Origin: an uncultured Sphingobacteriales bacterium
GTDB lineage: Bacteria > Bacteroidota > Bacteroidia > Chitinophagales > Chitinophagaceae
Assembly: GCA_937991535.1 (NCBI GenBank)
Contig: CALKHN010000006.1
Location: 33,573-97,572, forward strand
DNA: 64,000 nucleotides
Direction: 5' to 3'
Shown here: positions 53,983 through 62,836 of the stretch, piece after piece
Numbering within the stretch: position 1 is the stretch's first letter
How the letters are laid out: each line of letters begins with the position of its first letter
The notes under the pieces: model-generated
What the model was told of the DNA's origin: nothing
The model's input: only the letters and a program-made list of their open reading frames with translations
Database searches by the model: none
Made by a program: the position numbers and the translations under genes

Positions 53983-54683
53983 TTATTACCAGTAATGTAT
54001 CGAAGAAATTTGGGAAGTTGAAAGCCCTTGACGATGTTTCGGTAACCTGCAACCGGGGAGAATGTATCGCCTTAATAGGACCCAACGGAAGCGGCAAAAC
54101 GACCCTGGTAAAAACCATCCTGGGAATGGTAGTTCCCGACAGCGGATTTATAACGTTTAACGGTAAAAATATTTTACACGACTGGAAATACAGGAAGGAC
54201 ATTGGGTATATGCCGCAAATTGGCCGCTATCCGGAAAACATGACGATTGGTCAGGTGTTGGACATGATGCGGGATATCAGGCACGCAAAAAATTTTATAC
54301 CGGATGAAGAACTCATTGAATCATTTGGACTGGGTGCTTTAATACAAAAAAGAATGAGAACCTTATCAGGTGGCACCAGGCAAAAAGTGAGTGCCTCCCT
54401 GGCCTTTCTTTTCAATCCCGATGTTTTAATACTCGATGAGCCGACAGCCGGCCTTGATCCGCTTGCTTCAGGAATTTTAAAGGAAAAGATCGTTGCCGAA
54501 AAAGAAAAAGGCAAACTCATTTTAATTACATCACATGTTTTAAGTGAACTGGATGATCTTATTACCCAGGTTATTTATATGCAGGAAGGAAAATTAAAAT
54601 TTCACAAAAGTATCGAAACATTGCGCAGTGATACCGGAGAAATGCAGCTAACCAGGGCAATTGCCAGTATTATGACAAATTAA
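53979..54683 (+). CDS. nosF: NosF ABC transporter ATPase
   Basis: 234 residues. Walker A is GPNGSGKTTLV (~34-44), the signature is LSGGTRQKVS, Walker B is VLILDEPTAGLD, and the switch His is in ILITSHVLSE. It powers the NosY permease in the export of sulfur or another CuZ precursor used by NosD (family knowledge). Start overlaps the nosD stop; nosY begins 6 bases after its stop. Confidence 0.97.
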   Translation: MIITSNVSKKFGKLKALDDVSVTCNRGECIALIGPNGSGKTTLVKTILGMVVPDSGFITFNGKNILHDWKYRKDIGYMPQIGRYPENMTIGQVLDMMRDIRHAKNFIPDEELIESFGLGALIQKRMRTLSGGTRQKVSASLAFLFNPDVLILDEPTAGLDPLASGILKEKIVAEKEKGKLILITSHVLSELDDLITQVIYMQEGKLKFHKSIETLRSDTGEMQLTRAIASIMTN

Positions 54684-54689
54684 TCCACT

Positions 54690-55457
54690 ATGAGGAAAAT
54701 TATTAAATATGTTATTGCCGACATTCTCCGCAACAAGATCGTGATCGCCTATACAGCATTTTTACTGGTGATGTCGTTAAGCATCTTCGCTCTTGAAGAT
54801 AACACGTCAAAAGGATTGCTCAGTTTACTCAATATTATATTGCTGATCGTTCCGTTGGTTAGTATTGTTTTTTCCACCATATACATTTACAACAGCTCAG
54901 AGTTTATTGAATTACTGGTAAGTCAGCCGCTGAAAAGAAAATCAATCTGGCTTAGCTTGTTTTCCGGGCTTGCCGCCTCCCTGGCCCTGTCTTTTTTTAT
55001 AGGAGCAGGTATACCTATTCTCATTTACCAGCCTTCCCCAACCGGGATAATGATGCTGCTCACCGGACTTTTATTGTCTGTTATCTTCGTTTCTATAGCC
55101 TTATTTGCCTCTGTTACCACAAGAGATAAGGCAAAGGGCATCGGGAAGGTAATATTACTCTGGCTCTATTTTTCCATACTTTTTGACGGTTTAATACTGT
55201 TTTTACTCTTCCAGTTTGCAGACTACCCACTGGAAAAAGCGATGGTGGCTGTAAGTGCATTCAATCCCATTGATCTCAGCAGGATACTGATCCTGCTGCA
55301 AATGGACGTATCGGCGCTAATGGGCTATACGGGAGCTATATTCCGGAATTTTTTTGGTACGCAAATTGGTATTGCGCTTGCATTTATTGTACTGGTGTTG
55401 TGGATGATGACGCCTCTTTGGTTATCGTTACGGCGATTTACGACCAAAGACTTATAA
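54690..55457 (+). CDS. nosY: NosY ABC transporter permease
   Basis: 255 residues with six membrane segments (IVIAYTAFLLVMSLSIFAL; LLNIILLIVPLVSIVFSTIY; FSGLAASLALSFFIGAGI; LLTGLLLSVIFVSIALFA; VILLWLYFSILFDGLILFLL; IGIALAFIVLVLWMMTPLWL). The segment SSEFIELLVSQPLKRKSIW after the second helix is the usual coupling region of ABC-2 NosY proteins. It forms the channel with NosF. It is the last recognisable gene of the nos operon. Confidence 0.95.
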   Translation: MRKIIKYVIADILRNKIVIAYTAFLLVMSLSIFALEDNTSKGLLSLLNIILLIVPLVSIVFSTIYIYNSSEFIELLVSQPLKRKSIWLSLFSGLAASLALSFFIGAGIPILIYQPSPTGIMMLLTGLLLSVIFVSIALFASVTTRDKAKGIGKVILLWLYFSILFDGLILFLLFQFADYPLEKAMVAVSAFNPIDLSRILILLQMDVSALMGYTGAIFRNFFGTQIGIALAFIVLVLWMMTPLWLSLRRFTTKDL

Positions 55458-55653
55458 CTTAAGTTTAAGAAATTTATCGGTATATTGCAGCTCATTCTTA
55501 TGACAGCGTATACAACATATCATTCTTTTGTAATGATACGGAAGAGGCAGTTTCCTGTGCCTGGTGCCGTGTATACCCGCGTTATGCCCCCATTTCCCGG
55601 CTTTTGTGAAAAGCAATATTATATTTCAAATTTTAAGGATTTCCACAGGCTTA

Positions 55654-55687
55654 CCCCGAACTTTATTTAACATGCTGTAGTTCGGGG
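55654..55687 (+). terminator. Probable terminator after the nos operon
   Basis: CCCCGAAC (55654-55661) pairs with GTTCGGGG (55680-55687), 18-base loop, followed by a T-rich run (TATATCTTTATTTATTTTC). It lies about 200 bases after nosY. The gap 55458-55738 shows no convincing gene. Confidence 0.5.
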
Positions 55688-55738
55688 GTGTATATCTTTA
55701 TTTATTTTCTTTTTTATCATCTCAATTAAATAATTTTT

Positions 55739-55978
55739 ATGGAACGAAATACGATAACCTTCCCGGTAAGGGTTATTTGCCTTTGTTGCATTTATGCTTT
55801 ACCCATTGCTGTTTTCATTACCGGCGTAATTACAGAGAAATTGTGGATAGGGTTGATTGCATTTTCATTTTTTACAGGTCAGATTGTATATTTCAGGACC
55901 CGTCAAAAAAAAGTCTTGTCTGACTATTTTCACAGGAAAAAATTGAGTAAGAGAAATCGTGGAAATCAGACTAGTTAG
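55739..55978 (+). CDS. Small membrane protein, function unknown
   Basis: 79 residues. Two hydrophobic segments (VICLCCIYALPIAVFITGVI and LWIGLIAFSFFTGQIVYF) are followed by a basic tail (RTRQKKVLSDYFHRKKLSKR), giving an N-in, C-in hairpin topology by the positive-inside rule. The ATG follows an A/T-rich leader of the local type. It may be independent of the nos operon because of the hairpin at 55654. No family recognised; coding is probable but not certain. Confidence 0.5.
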   Translation: MERNTITFPVRVICLCCIYALPIAVFITGVITEKLWIGLIAFSFFTGQIVYFRTRQKKVLSDYFHRKKLSKRNRGNQTS

Positions 55979-56044
55979 CCTTAATCTGTATTTTCAAATA
56001 TGGAACACACTTTTAATACTTTTTAATACTTAAAAAACGATGTT

Positions 56045-56449
56045 ATGAATGCTGAAAAAAATCCTGTATTGCTGTGCGAAGAAGATTTTCGCCTGCTCAA
56101 ACAACTTGTAGGAATATCCCTCGTAAATGACAACGAGGAAATGACCCTGGCTTATGAGCTGAGCAGGGCGATTGTAGTAAAAGATAATGCTTTGCCTCCG
56201 GACACGGTAAGGCTCAACTCAAAGGTTAGAGTTCAGGATATGGCAAGTAATAAAAATATTGATCTTACAATCGTAATGCCCCCTCATGCTGATATCAAAG
56301 AAAAGAAAATTTCTATTCTTACCCCGATGGCGGCCGCGCTGATCGGCTTCAGAAAAGGTGACGAGGTTGAATGGAAAATGCCTTCAGGAATGAAGAAATA
56401 TAAGGTGCTGGAAGTAACCAACCCGGTTAAGGAGGAACAGGATGCATAA
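56045..56449 (+). CDS. Rnk/GreA-like RNA polymerase-interacting factor
   Basis: 134 residues. The C-terminal ~80 residues match the GreA/GreB FKBP-like domain (VRVQDMASNKNIDLTIVMP, ISILTPMAAALIGFRKGDEV, KKYKVLEVTNP). The N-terminal ~45 residues are short and helical, as in Rnk-type regulators, and lack the long coiled coil of GreA. Such proteins bind RNA polymerase through the C-terminal domain. A terminator follows. Confidence 0.88.
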   Translation: MNAEKNPVLLCEEDFRLLKQLVGISLVNDNEEMTLAYELSRAIVVKDNALPPDTVRLNSKVRVQDMASNKNIDLTIVMPPHADIKEKKISILTPMAAALIGFRKGDEVEWKMPSGMKKYKVLEVTNPVKEEQDA

Positions 56450-56486
56450 AAACACTCATCCTGCCTTAATTTGAGTTAGATTTTTA

Positions 56487-56533
56487 GCCGCAGATACGCA
56501 GTTTAATTTTGGGCATCTGCGGCATTTTCTGTT
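56487..56533 (+). terminator. Terminator after the Rnk-like gene
   Basis: GCCGCAGAT (56487-56495) pairs with ATCTGCGGC (56515-56523), 9-bp stem, 19-base loop, then ATTTTCTGTTTTG. The rest of the gap to 56696 is AT-rich without a gene. Confidence 0.6.
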
Positions 56534-56695
56534 TTGTAGCGCCCGGCTGTAAGCTGGTTAGGTGAACGGCTGTAAGAAGTCGCTAAATTCAGGAGAAATG
56601 CAAAGCATCAGGAAACAAATCAAAAAAAAAATCAAAATTTAAAAATTCAAAACCTGAAATGCGAAATCTTTGCAACCTGAAACCTATAATAATAT

Positions 56696-57283
56696 ATGCA
56701 ATACAACCCCGATAACATCAATCATCTTATCCGCAACAGGCGTTCTGTATTTCCTGACCAGTTTGAGGCAGGCAAACATATACCTGATGAAATCATTGAA
56801 AACATATTGATCAATGCCACATGGGCGCCAACGCACGGACAAAACGAGCCCTGGCATTTCTCTGTTTATACAGGAGACGGGCTAAAGCAACTTGCCTTAT
56901 TTCAAAGTGAATTGTATAAGCAGGAATCCGGAAGTAAATTCATAGAAAGTAAATATATCAAATTACAGCAGCAGCCCCTAAAAGCCTCCCATATTATTGC
57001 GTTGGGCATGAAACGGGACGTGAATAGCAGGATCCCGGAAATAGAAGATATAGAAGCTGTTGCCTGTGCAGTACAAAATATTTATCTTTCTGTTACAGCT
57101 TATGGATTGGGTGGGTATTGGACTACAGGCGGCATTACATATTATGAAAAGGCCAAAAGTTTTTTTGGACTGGGCGAAACAGACAGGTTACTTGGCTTTT
57201 TTTATGCCGGCTACATTGCTGTTTCTTCCGCGAAAGGTAAACGTATCCATATAAATCATAAAGTAAGATGGATACGTTCATAA
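56696..57283 (+). CDS. Nitroreductase-family FMN oxidoreductase
   Basis: 195 residues. Typical motifs: NHLIRNRRSVFPDQF (FMN phosphate-contacting Arg-Arg-Ser), NATWAPTHGQNEPWHFSVYT, QNIYLSVTAYGLGGYWTTGG, and LLGFFYAGYIA. It reduces nitro groups or quinones with NAD(P)H. The FMN site is complete. It stands alone between two terminator-like elements. An inverted repeat covers the last codons. Confidence 0.92.
   Translation: MQYNPDNINHLIRNRRSVFPDQFEAGKHIPDEIIENILINATWAPTHGQNEPWHFSVYTGDGLKQLALFQSELYKQESGSKFIESKYIKLQQQPLKASHIIALGMKRDVNSRIPEIEDIEAVACAVQNIYLSVTAYGLGGYWTTGGITYYEKAKSFFGLGETDRLLGFFYAGYIAVSSAKGKRIHINHKVRWIRS
57240..57278. repeat. 11-bp inverted repeat at the 3' end of the nitroreductase gene
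   Basis: AACGTATCCAT (57240-57250) and ATGGATACGTT (57268-57278) pair perfectly with a 17-base loop inside the coding sequence. No U-tract follows directly. It could stabilise the 3' end of the mRNA. Confidence 0.4.
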
Positions 57284-57389
57284 AAATGGATAACTGCGCC
57301 TTTTTTAATAAAATAAGAAGGGTGTTAAAGTAATGTAAAAATCATAAAAAATTAGTTCTTTGTTTTTGAATTAACAGATTCTTAAAAAA

Positions 57390-57413
57390 GAAGAAGGGAG
57401 CACGACTGCTCCC
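57390..57413 (-). terminator. Intrinsic terminator for an unannotated minus-strand transcript
   Basis: GGGAGCA (57396-57402) and TGCTCCC (57407-57413) form a perfect 7-bp stem with a 4-base loop. On the minus strand it is followed by TTCTTCTTTTTTAAG, but no U-tract is present on the plus strand. The only minus-strand candidate upstream is the small ORF at 57454-57582. Confidence 0.5.
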
Positions 57414-57453
57414 CTCGATCCCTAATCCCTAAACCCTGGAAAAACTTAGTATT

Positions 57454-57582
57454 TTATTTATAGAAATCTATGTGTTTGTATGTAAAAGAATGAGAACATC
57501 GTTTAAATTCTTGCGTCTTCTTATGTATTTGTTTAATTTTCAGAAATTGTGCCAAACTTTTGAGATGTGGATAAGTGAACAT
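57454..57582 (-). other. Candidate 42-codon minus-strand ORF or small RNA
   Basis: Within the 672-base gap 57284-57955, ATG at 57580-57582 opens a 42-residue Lys/His/Phe-rich frame (MFTYPHLKSLAQFLKIKQIH...) that ends 41 bases before the terminator hairpin at 57396-57413. No consensus promoter was found. The arrangement fits either a small gene or a non-coding RNA. The gap also contains a TGATACC/GGTATCA hairpin (57618-57624 with 57633-57639) and nothing else recognisable. Confidence 0.25.
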
Positions 57583-57955
57583 GTTTCCCTCTGAATTAAA
57601 TGTATTGACTACAAATGTGATACCCCGATTACGGTATCATGCTTTCCATAAGCTTATTCTTTTTTCTACTGCATTGTGTAAAAGCACACGCACTACTGTT
57701 CATTATGGGGAATTTATTCCCGGCTCCTTTATTAATTACTACCGTATATGCATACCCGACGATTACAGCGCTCTATTTTTCTCATAGCATCTTCCGCTAA
57801 TTCAAATAATCAGACCTCATTTCTTTGGCCTTTTAAACACCTGACAAGTTACCTTAATATAATCCTGCCAGGCGTGTACTGAATGTATACGTGGGAACAA
57901 TATGCAGCTCAATAGCTTATATTTCTGTAACTTCGCCAACATTTTTTGGCTATAT

Positions 57956-60900
57956 ATGGCAATAAGGTATAAGGAATATACAGGGTTGAACCTGCCGGCT
58001 ACAGAGCAGGAAATATTAGCAAAATGGGCTGAGGATCAGTCGTTTGAAAAAAGCATACAACTGCGTAACGGAGCACCGCCTTTCGTATTTTATGAAGGAC
58101 CGCCCAGCGCTAATGGTATGCCGGGTATTCACCACGTTATAGGCCGCACGCTAAAGGACCTGATTTGCCGCTATAAAAGCATGAAAGGATACCAGGTACA
58201 ACGCAAGGCAGGCTGGGACACTCATGGACTTCCTGTAGAATTAGGCGTTGAAAAAATGCTGGGCATTACAAAAGAGGATATCGGTAAAAAGATATCCGTT
58301 GAAGAATACAATGCTGTCTGTCGCAGGGAGGTACTAAAATATAAAGACAAGTGGGATGAACTAACCACTAAAATGGGATACTGGGTAAATCTCACCGATC
58401 CATATATCACTTTTGAGAACAAGTACATTGAAACACTCTGGTGGTGCCTGAAAGAACTATATAAAAAAGAATTGCTCTATGAAAGTGTAAGTATTCAGCC
58501 TTACTCGCCCGCGGCAGGTACCGGGTTAAGTTCGCACGAATTGAACCAGCCGGGCACGTATAAAATGGTGAAGGATACTTCCGTTGTTGTTATGTTTAAA
58601 GCGGTGAAAGACGAAAAAAGCAAGTTCTTATTTGATGCCGCCCAAAACGATGAAGTTTTCTTTCTTGCCTGGACCACTACCCCATGGACCTTGCCCGCAA
58701 ATCTTGGGCTTACCGTTGGAGCCAATATTGATTATGTACTGGTGCAAACATTTAATCCTTACACACATTTACCCATAAATGTTGTGCTTGCCAAAGCCCT
58801 GATTCATACCTATTTTAAGGCTGATGATGAGAATGGCGATTTTGAAAGATACTCCCTGGCGGCCAAAACACTGCCCTGGAAAATTCTAAAGGAATTCAAA
58901 GGAAAAAACCTTGAAACGATAACCTATGAGCAGCTCCTTCCATTTGAAGCAAACGCGCCGGAAGTCATCGGTGAAATAACTCCGGGCGCACGTCCTTTCC
59001 ATATTATGCTGGGCGATTTTGTAACAACTGAAGATGGTACTGGTATAGTGCATACCGCTCCGGCTTTTGGCGCAGATGACTATAAAGTTGGGAAAAGGTA
59101 CAATATAGGCATGCTCACTATGGTAGACAGGGAAGGAAAGTTCATTGGGGGGCTTGGAGAATTCAGTAACCGGTATGTAAAAAATTATAAAGATGAAAAG
59201 GATTATGCAGATGTGAACGTAGACATCGCTGTGAAGCTGAAAAAAGAAAACCGGGCTTTTAAAATTGAGAAATATGAACACAATTACCCCCATTGCTGGC
59301 GTACCGATAAACCGGTTTTATATTATCCTTTAGATGCATGGTTCATTAAAACCACCGCACTGAAGCACAGGATGGTGGAACTCAATAAAACCATTAACTG
59401 GAAACCAAAATCAACCGGTGAAGGCCGCTTTGGCAACTGGTTAGAAAATATGGTAGACTGGAACCTGAGCAGGAGCCGGTATTGGGGAACACCGTTACCC
59501 GTGTGGAGAACGGAAGACGGATCGGAGGAAAAATGCATCGGTTCCATCAATGAACTCAACGGGGAAATTAAAAAGGCGAATGAAATACTGGGTGGCAGTG
59601 TAAATGAAAATTATCTGCACAATGGGCTCCTTGATCTGCACAAACCCTATGTAGATGAAGTAATACTGGTGAGCAACAGCGGCAAACCCATGAAACGCAT
59701 CCCCGACCTGGTGGATGTTTGGTTCGACAGTGGCGCCATGCCTTATGCCCAGTGGCATTTCCCTTTTGAAAATGTTGAAACTTTCGCCCAAAATTACCCC
59801 GCCGACTTTATAGCCGAGGGAGTTGATCAAACGCGTGGTTGGTTTTACACACTACATGCCCTGGGAAGCCTGCTTAAAGAATCGGTGCAGGAAGAACTGC
59901 AAAAAGCCGGAATAGAGGTTGATGATGAGAAATATCCGGGACTCGCCTTCAAAACCTGTATTTCTAATGGTTTGGTGCTGGATAAAAATGGGAACAAGAT
60001 GAGCAAGCGGGTGGGTAACGTGGTAGACCCCTTTACCACCATTGAACAATACGGGGCGGATGCTACCCGGTGGTACCTTATTACAAATGCTTCCCCGTGG
60101 GATAGCTTAAAATTTGACCTCCAGGGAATAAAAGAAGTGCAACGCAAGTTCTTTGGTACCCTGTATAATACCTACCAGTTTTTTGCTTTGTATGCGAATG
60201 TAGATGGGTTCGCATTTAAAGAAGCCTATATTCCTTTAGATCAGCGCCCGGAAATAGACCGCTGGATTCTTTCTTCATTAAACAGTCTGAAGAAGCGGGC
60301 AATTGAATACATGGATGATTATGAACCTACCCACGCAGGAAGGGCTATTGAAGATTTTGTTGACGAGCATTTAAGCAACTGGTATGTAAGGCTATGCCGC
60401 CGTCGCTTCTGGAAAGGTGAATATGAGCATGACAAAATATGCGCCTATCAAACACTGTACGAATGTTTAGAAACCGTATTGCAACTTATGGCGCCTGTTT
60501 CACCTTTCTTTTGTGATGCCTTATTCAATAACCTGAATGCTGTTTCTAACAGGAATAAGGCAACATCCATTCATCATACTTTATTCCCGGAACCAAACGC
60601 ACTGGCAATAGATGCAGCATTAGAAGAAAGAATGCAAATGGCCCAGGATATTTCATCCCTGATCCTTTCACTTCGTAAAAAAGTAAACATAAAAGTGCGT
60701 CAACCGCTCCAGAAAGTTCTCATTCCTGTACAAAACAAACGAATGAAAGATCAAATAATCAAAGTGGAAGATCTTATCAAGAATGAAGTGAACATTAAAG
60801 AAATAGAATATATTACAGAGGGAAATGGATTTATTAATAAAAAAATAAAGCCCAACTTTATAGTACTGGGAAAAAAACTCGGTGCAAAAATGAAACCCGT

Positions 60901-61360
60901 AAGTGCGGCAATAGCCTCATTTACCCAGGAAGATATAGCTACAATAGAAACAGAAGGTGTTTACACACTTCATGTAAACGGAGAATCCATTCCGCTTCAG
61001 TTGTCGGAAGTGGAAATTCAAAGCGAAGATGTGCCGGGATGGATGGTGGCCAATAAGGGAATGCTAACAGTGGCCCTTGATGTAACGCTTACACCCGAAT
61101 TAGAAAAAGAAGGAAATGCAAGAGAAATCGTTAACAGGATCCAGAAGATCCGTAAAGACAATGGCTATGAACTGACTGACAGAATTCTGGTAAAACTATC
61201 TGAAAATACTGCGCTCAAACCGTCTATCACTGAATATAATACATATATTTGCGCGGAAATTTTGGCAGACAATTTAGAATGGTTACCAGATATTACGAAT
61301 GGTATTGATATAGAAGTGAACAACATACCTTTAAAAATTTTAGTGACCAAAAAAGTATAA
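57956..61360 (+). CDS. ileS: Isoleucyl-tRNA synthetase, type 2, with GXHH signature
   Basis: 1134 residues from MAIRYKEYTGLNLPATEQE at 57956; a longer frame from 57902 is not supported. The class I signature is GPPSANGMPGIHHVIGRT: residues 57-60 read GIHH instead of the canonical HxGH. KMSKR is intact (NGNKMSKRVGN). The editing domain (WTTTPWTLPANLGLTVG; DGTGIVHTAPAFGADDY) and the long C-terminal region of the eukaryote-like type 2 enzyme are present. It charges tRNA-Ile. Type 2 enzymes resist mupirocin, and the GXHH variant has been linked to very high resistance. It adjoins the DksA-like gene by 4 bases. Confidence 0.97.
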   Translation: MAIRYKEYTGLNLPATEQEILAKWAEDQSFEKSIQLRNGAPPFVFYEGPPSANGMPGIHHVIGRTLKDLICRYKSMKGYQVQRKAGWDTHGLPVELGVEKMLGITKEDIGKKISVEEYNAVCRREVLKYKDKWDELTTKMGYWVNLTDPYITFENKYIETLWWCLKELYKKELLYESVSIQPYSPAAGTGLSSHELNQPGTYKMVKDTSVVVMFKAVKDEKSKFLFDAAQNDEVFFLAWTTTPWTLPANLGLTVGANIDYVLVQTFNPYTHLPINVVLAKALIHTYFKADDENGDFERYSLAAKTLPWKILKEFKGKNLETITYEQLLPFEANAPEVIGEITPGARPFHIMLGDFVTTEDGTGIVHTAPAFGADDYKVGKRYNIGMLTMVDREGKFIGGLGEFSNRYVKNYKDEKDYADVNVDIAVKLKKENRAFKIEKYEHNYPHCWRTDKPVLYYPLDAWFIKTTALKHRMVELNKTINWKPKSTGEGRFGNWLENMVDWNLSRSRYWGTPLPVWRTEDGSEEKCIGSINELNGEIKKANEILGGSVNENYLHNGLLDLHKPYVDEVILVSNSGKPMKRIPDLVDVWFDSGAMPYAQWHFPFENVETFAQNYPADFIAEGVDQTRGWFYTLHALGSLLKESVQEELQKAGIEVDDEKYPGLAFKTCISNGLVLDKNGNKMSKRVGNVVDPFTTIEQYGADATRWYLITNASPWDSLKFDLQGIKEVQRKFFGTLYNTYQFFALYANVDGFAFKEAYIPLDQRPEIDRWILSSLNSLKKRAIEYMDDYEPTHAGRAIEDFVDEHLSNWYVRLCRRRFWKGEYEHDKICAYQTLYECLETVLQLMAPVSPFFCDALFNNLNAVSNRNKATSIHHTLFPEPNALAIDAALEERMQMAQDISSLILSLRKKVNIKVRQPLQKVLIPVQNKRMKDQIIKVEDLIKNEVNIKEIEYITEGNGFINKKIKPNFIVLGKKLGAKMKPVSAAIASFTQEDIATIETEGVYTLHVNGESIPLQLSEVEIQSEDVPGWMVANKGMLTVALDVTLTPELEKEGNAREIVNRIQKIRKDNGYELTDRILVKLSENTALKPSITEYNTYICAEILADNLEWLPDITNGIDIEVNNIPLKILVTKKV

Positions 61361-61364
61361 AAGC

Positions 61365-62249
61365 ATGGCTACCAATAAGAAAGCAGCAAAAAAAGCAGCA
61401 CCCCCTAAAGGAAAACCTGCTAAGGCCGCACCCAAAAAAGCGGTGAAATCTGCAAAACCCGCACCTAAAAAGGTTGCAACGTCTTCTAAACAGGCCAAGT
61501 CTGCCAAAACGGTGGCTCACAAACCTATTGCAAAAAAAGCAACCAAAAAGGTTGAAACCAAAAAGCCTGCACCTCCAAAAACAGCAACCAAGCATGTTAC
61601 TCCTGTAAAAAAGGTTGCGCATGCAGTTGGTCACGAGCCGGCTAAAAAGGCAGCAAAGGAAGTGCCGGCTGCTCCAGTAAAACAATCACCTTCAAAATTT
61701 GAACAAATAAAAAAGGCAGCTAAAGATCAGTCAAAAGCGGAAAAAACAAAATCAGCAAAGCCTGTTGTTATTCCCAAATTAAGTACGAACCATGCAAGGA
61801 AGTACGAGCCCGAATTTACCCAGTCGGTACTTGACCGCCCTGCAGCTCAGCAAAGCGTCCCCACCATGAAGTACAGTGACACTGAATTGGTTGAATTTAA
61901 AGAACTGATACTCAGAAAATTAGAAGCTGCAAAAAAAGAACTCAATTATCTTCAGGGGCTCATTACCCGTAAAGATGATATGGGAGGAGATGAAAGTGAA
62001 AACCGGTATATGACAATGGAAGATGGCAGCATAAGCATGGAAAGAGAACAATTGAGCCAGATGGCAAGCCGCCAGATTCAATACATTGATCATTTGGAAA
62101 AAGCCATGATGCGTATTGAGAATAAAACCTATGGTATTTGCAGAGTTACCGGTAAGCTTATAGATAAGGCAAGATTACGTGCAGTGCCTCATGCTACTTT
62201 AAGCATGGAGGCCAAAATGGGATACGCTAAAAACCCCAATATCCAATAA
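61365..62249 (+). CDS. DksA/TraR-like protein with histone-H1-like N-terminus
   Basis: 294 residues. Residues 1-130 are rich in Lys, Ala and Pro (KKAAPPKGKPAKAAPKKAVK), like bacterial histone-H1-type tails that bind DNA or RNA. Residues ~170-294 are DksA-like: a coiled coil (ELVEFKELILRKLEAAKKEL), then the C-terminal region GICRVTGKLIDKARLRAVPH, where only one of the four zinc cysteines remains. Such proteins bind the RNA polymerase secondary channel. The combination suggests a nucleoid- or RNA-linked transcription factor (inference). It follows ileS closely and is ended by a strong terminator. Confidence 0.9.
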   Translation: MATNKKAAKKAAPPKGKPAKAAPKKAVKSAKPAPKKVATSSKQAKSAKTVAHKPIAKKATKKVETKKPAPPKTATKHVTPVKKVAHAVGHEPAKKAAKEVPAAPVKQSPSKFEQIKKAAKDQSKAEKTKSAKPVVIPKLSTNHARKYEPEFTQSVLDRPAAQQSVPTMKYSDTELVEFKELILRKLEAAKKELNYLQGLITRKDDMGGDESENRYMTMEDGSISMEREQLSQMASRQIQYIDHLEKAMMRIENKTYGICRVTGKLIDKARLRAVPHATLSMEAKMGYAKNPNIQ

Positions 62250-62269
62250 TTGTTTGTATGAATGAGTTT

Positions 62270-62308
62270 AAAACCGGATGCCCTATCAGGAAAGCATCCG
62301 GTTTTTTT
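62270..62308 (+). terminator. Strong intrinsic terminator after the DksA-like gene
   Basis: AAAACCGGATGC (62270-62281) pairs with GCATCCGGTTTT (62294-62305), 12-base loop, followed by a run of Ts (62302-62308). It ends the ileS-dksA-like transcription unit. Confidence 0.92.
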
Positions 62309-62362
62309 ATACTATCACCTTCTGAATTCCTTCTTTCAGAAATTCTGCCAAATATAAATCAC

Positions 62363-62815
62363 ATGCAATCAAGACTATTTCTGCTAATGCTAATTACAGC
62401 CATTATGGGCTCGATTCTTCCAATACAGGCAGGAATAAATGCCAAATTAGGCAAAGTATCAGGAGGCCCGGTAATTGCAGCCTTCATATCCTTTTTGGTA
62501 GGAACTGTTTTTTTAGCCCTTTATCTGCTGATTAGCCGTAAGCACAGCTTCCAGTGGAACGGGATACAGTCGGCGCCATTATGGTTGTTTGCCGGGGGAT
62601 TGATCGGCGCGTTTTATGTAGCGGCTATTACTTTTATTGTGCCTACCCTTGGAACCGCCCTCACCTTTGCACTTATTATAGCAGGTCAGTTGCTGGCTGC
62701 CATGGTTATTGACCATTACGGATGGCTGGGCATGAGTATACAGCAAATAAGTGCGGGAAAAATTGCAGGCGCTGTTTTATTAATTGCAGGCGTAATATTG
62801 ATCCGAAAATATTAG
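62363..62815 (+). CDS. DMT-superfamily transporter (DUF606/YdcZ-like)
   Basis: 150 residues from MQSRLFLLMLITAIMGSILP at 62363; the frame upstream to 62258 runs through the terminator. Five hydrophobic segments. The family motif GSILPIQAGINAKLGKVSGGP is at the start, and FIVPTLGTALTFALIIAGQLL in the middle. It is a half-size drug/metabolite transporter-like protein, normally a dimer; substrate unknown. The next gene is convergent, 21 bases away. Confidence 0.88.
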   Translation: MQSRLFLLMLITAIMGSILPIQAGINAKLGKVSGGPVIAAFISFLVGTVFLALYLLISRKHSFQWNGIQSAPLWLFAGGLIGAFYVAAITFIVPTLGTALTFALIIAGQLLAAMVIDHYGWLGMSIQQISAGKIAGAVLLIAGVILIRKY

Positions 62816-62836
62816 AACCTGCCTGCTCCGGGATTT

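Noticed and set aside
57575..57787. Plus-strand ORF of 70 codons upstream of ileS
   Set aside because: No recognisable motif, crosses a hairpin, and no promoter; treated as noise.
57284..57955. T-box or other riboswitch before ileS
   Set aside because: No T-box sequence, specifier stem or antiterminator was found, and T-boxes are not expected in Bacteroidota.
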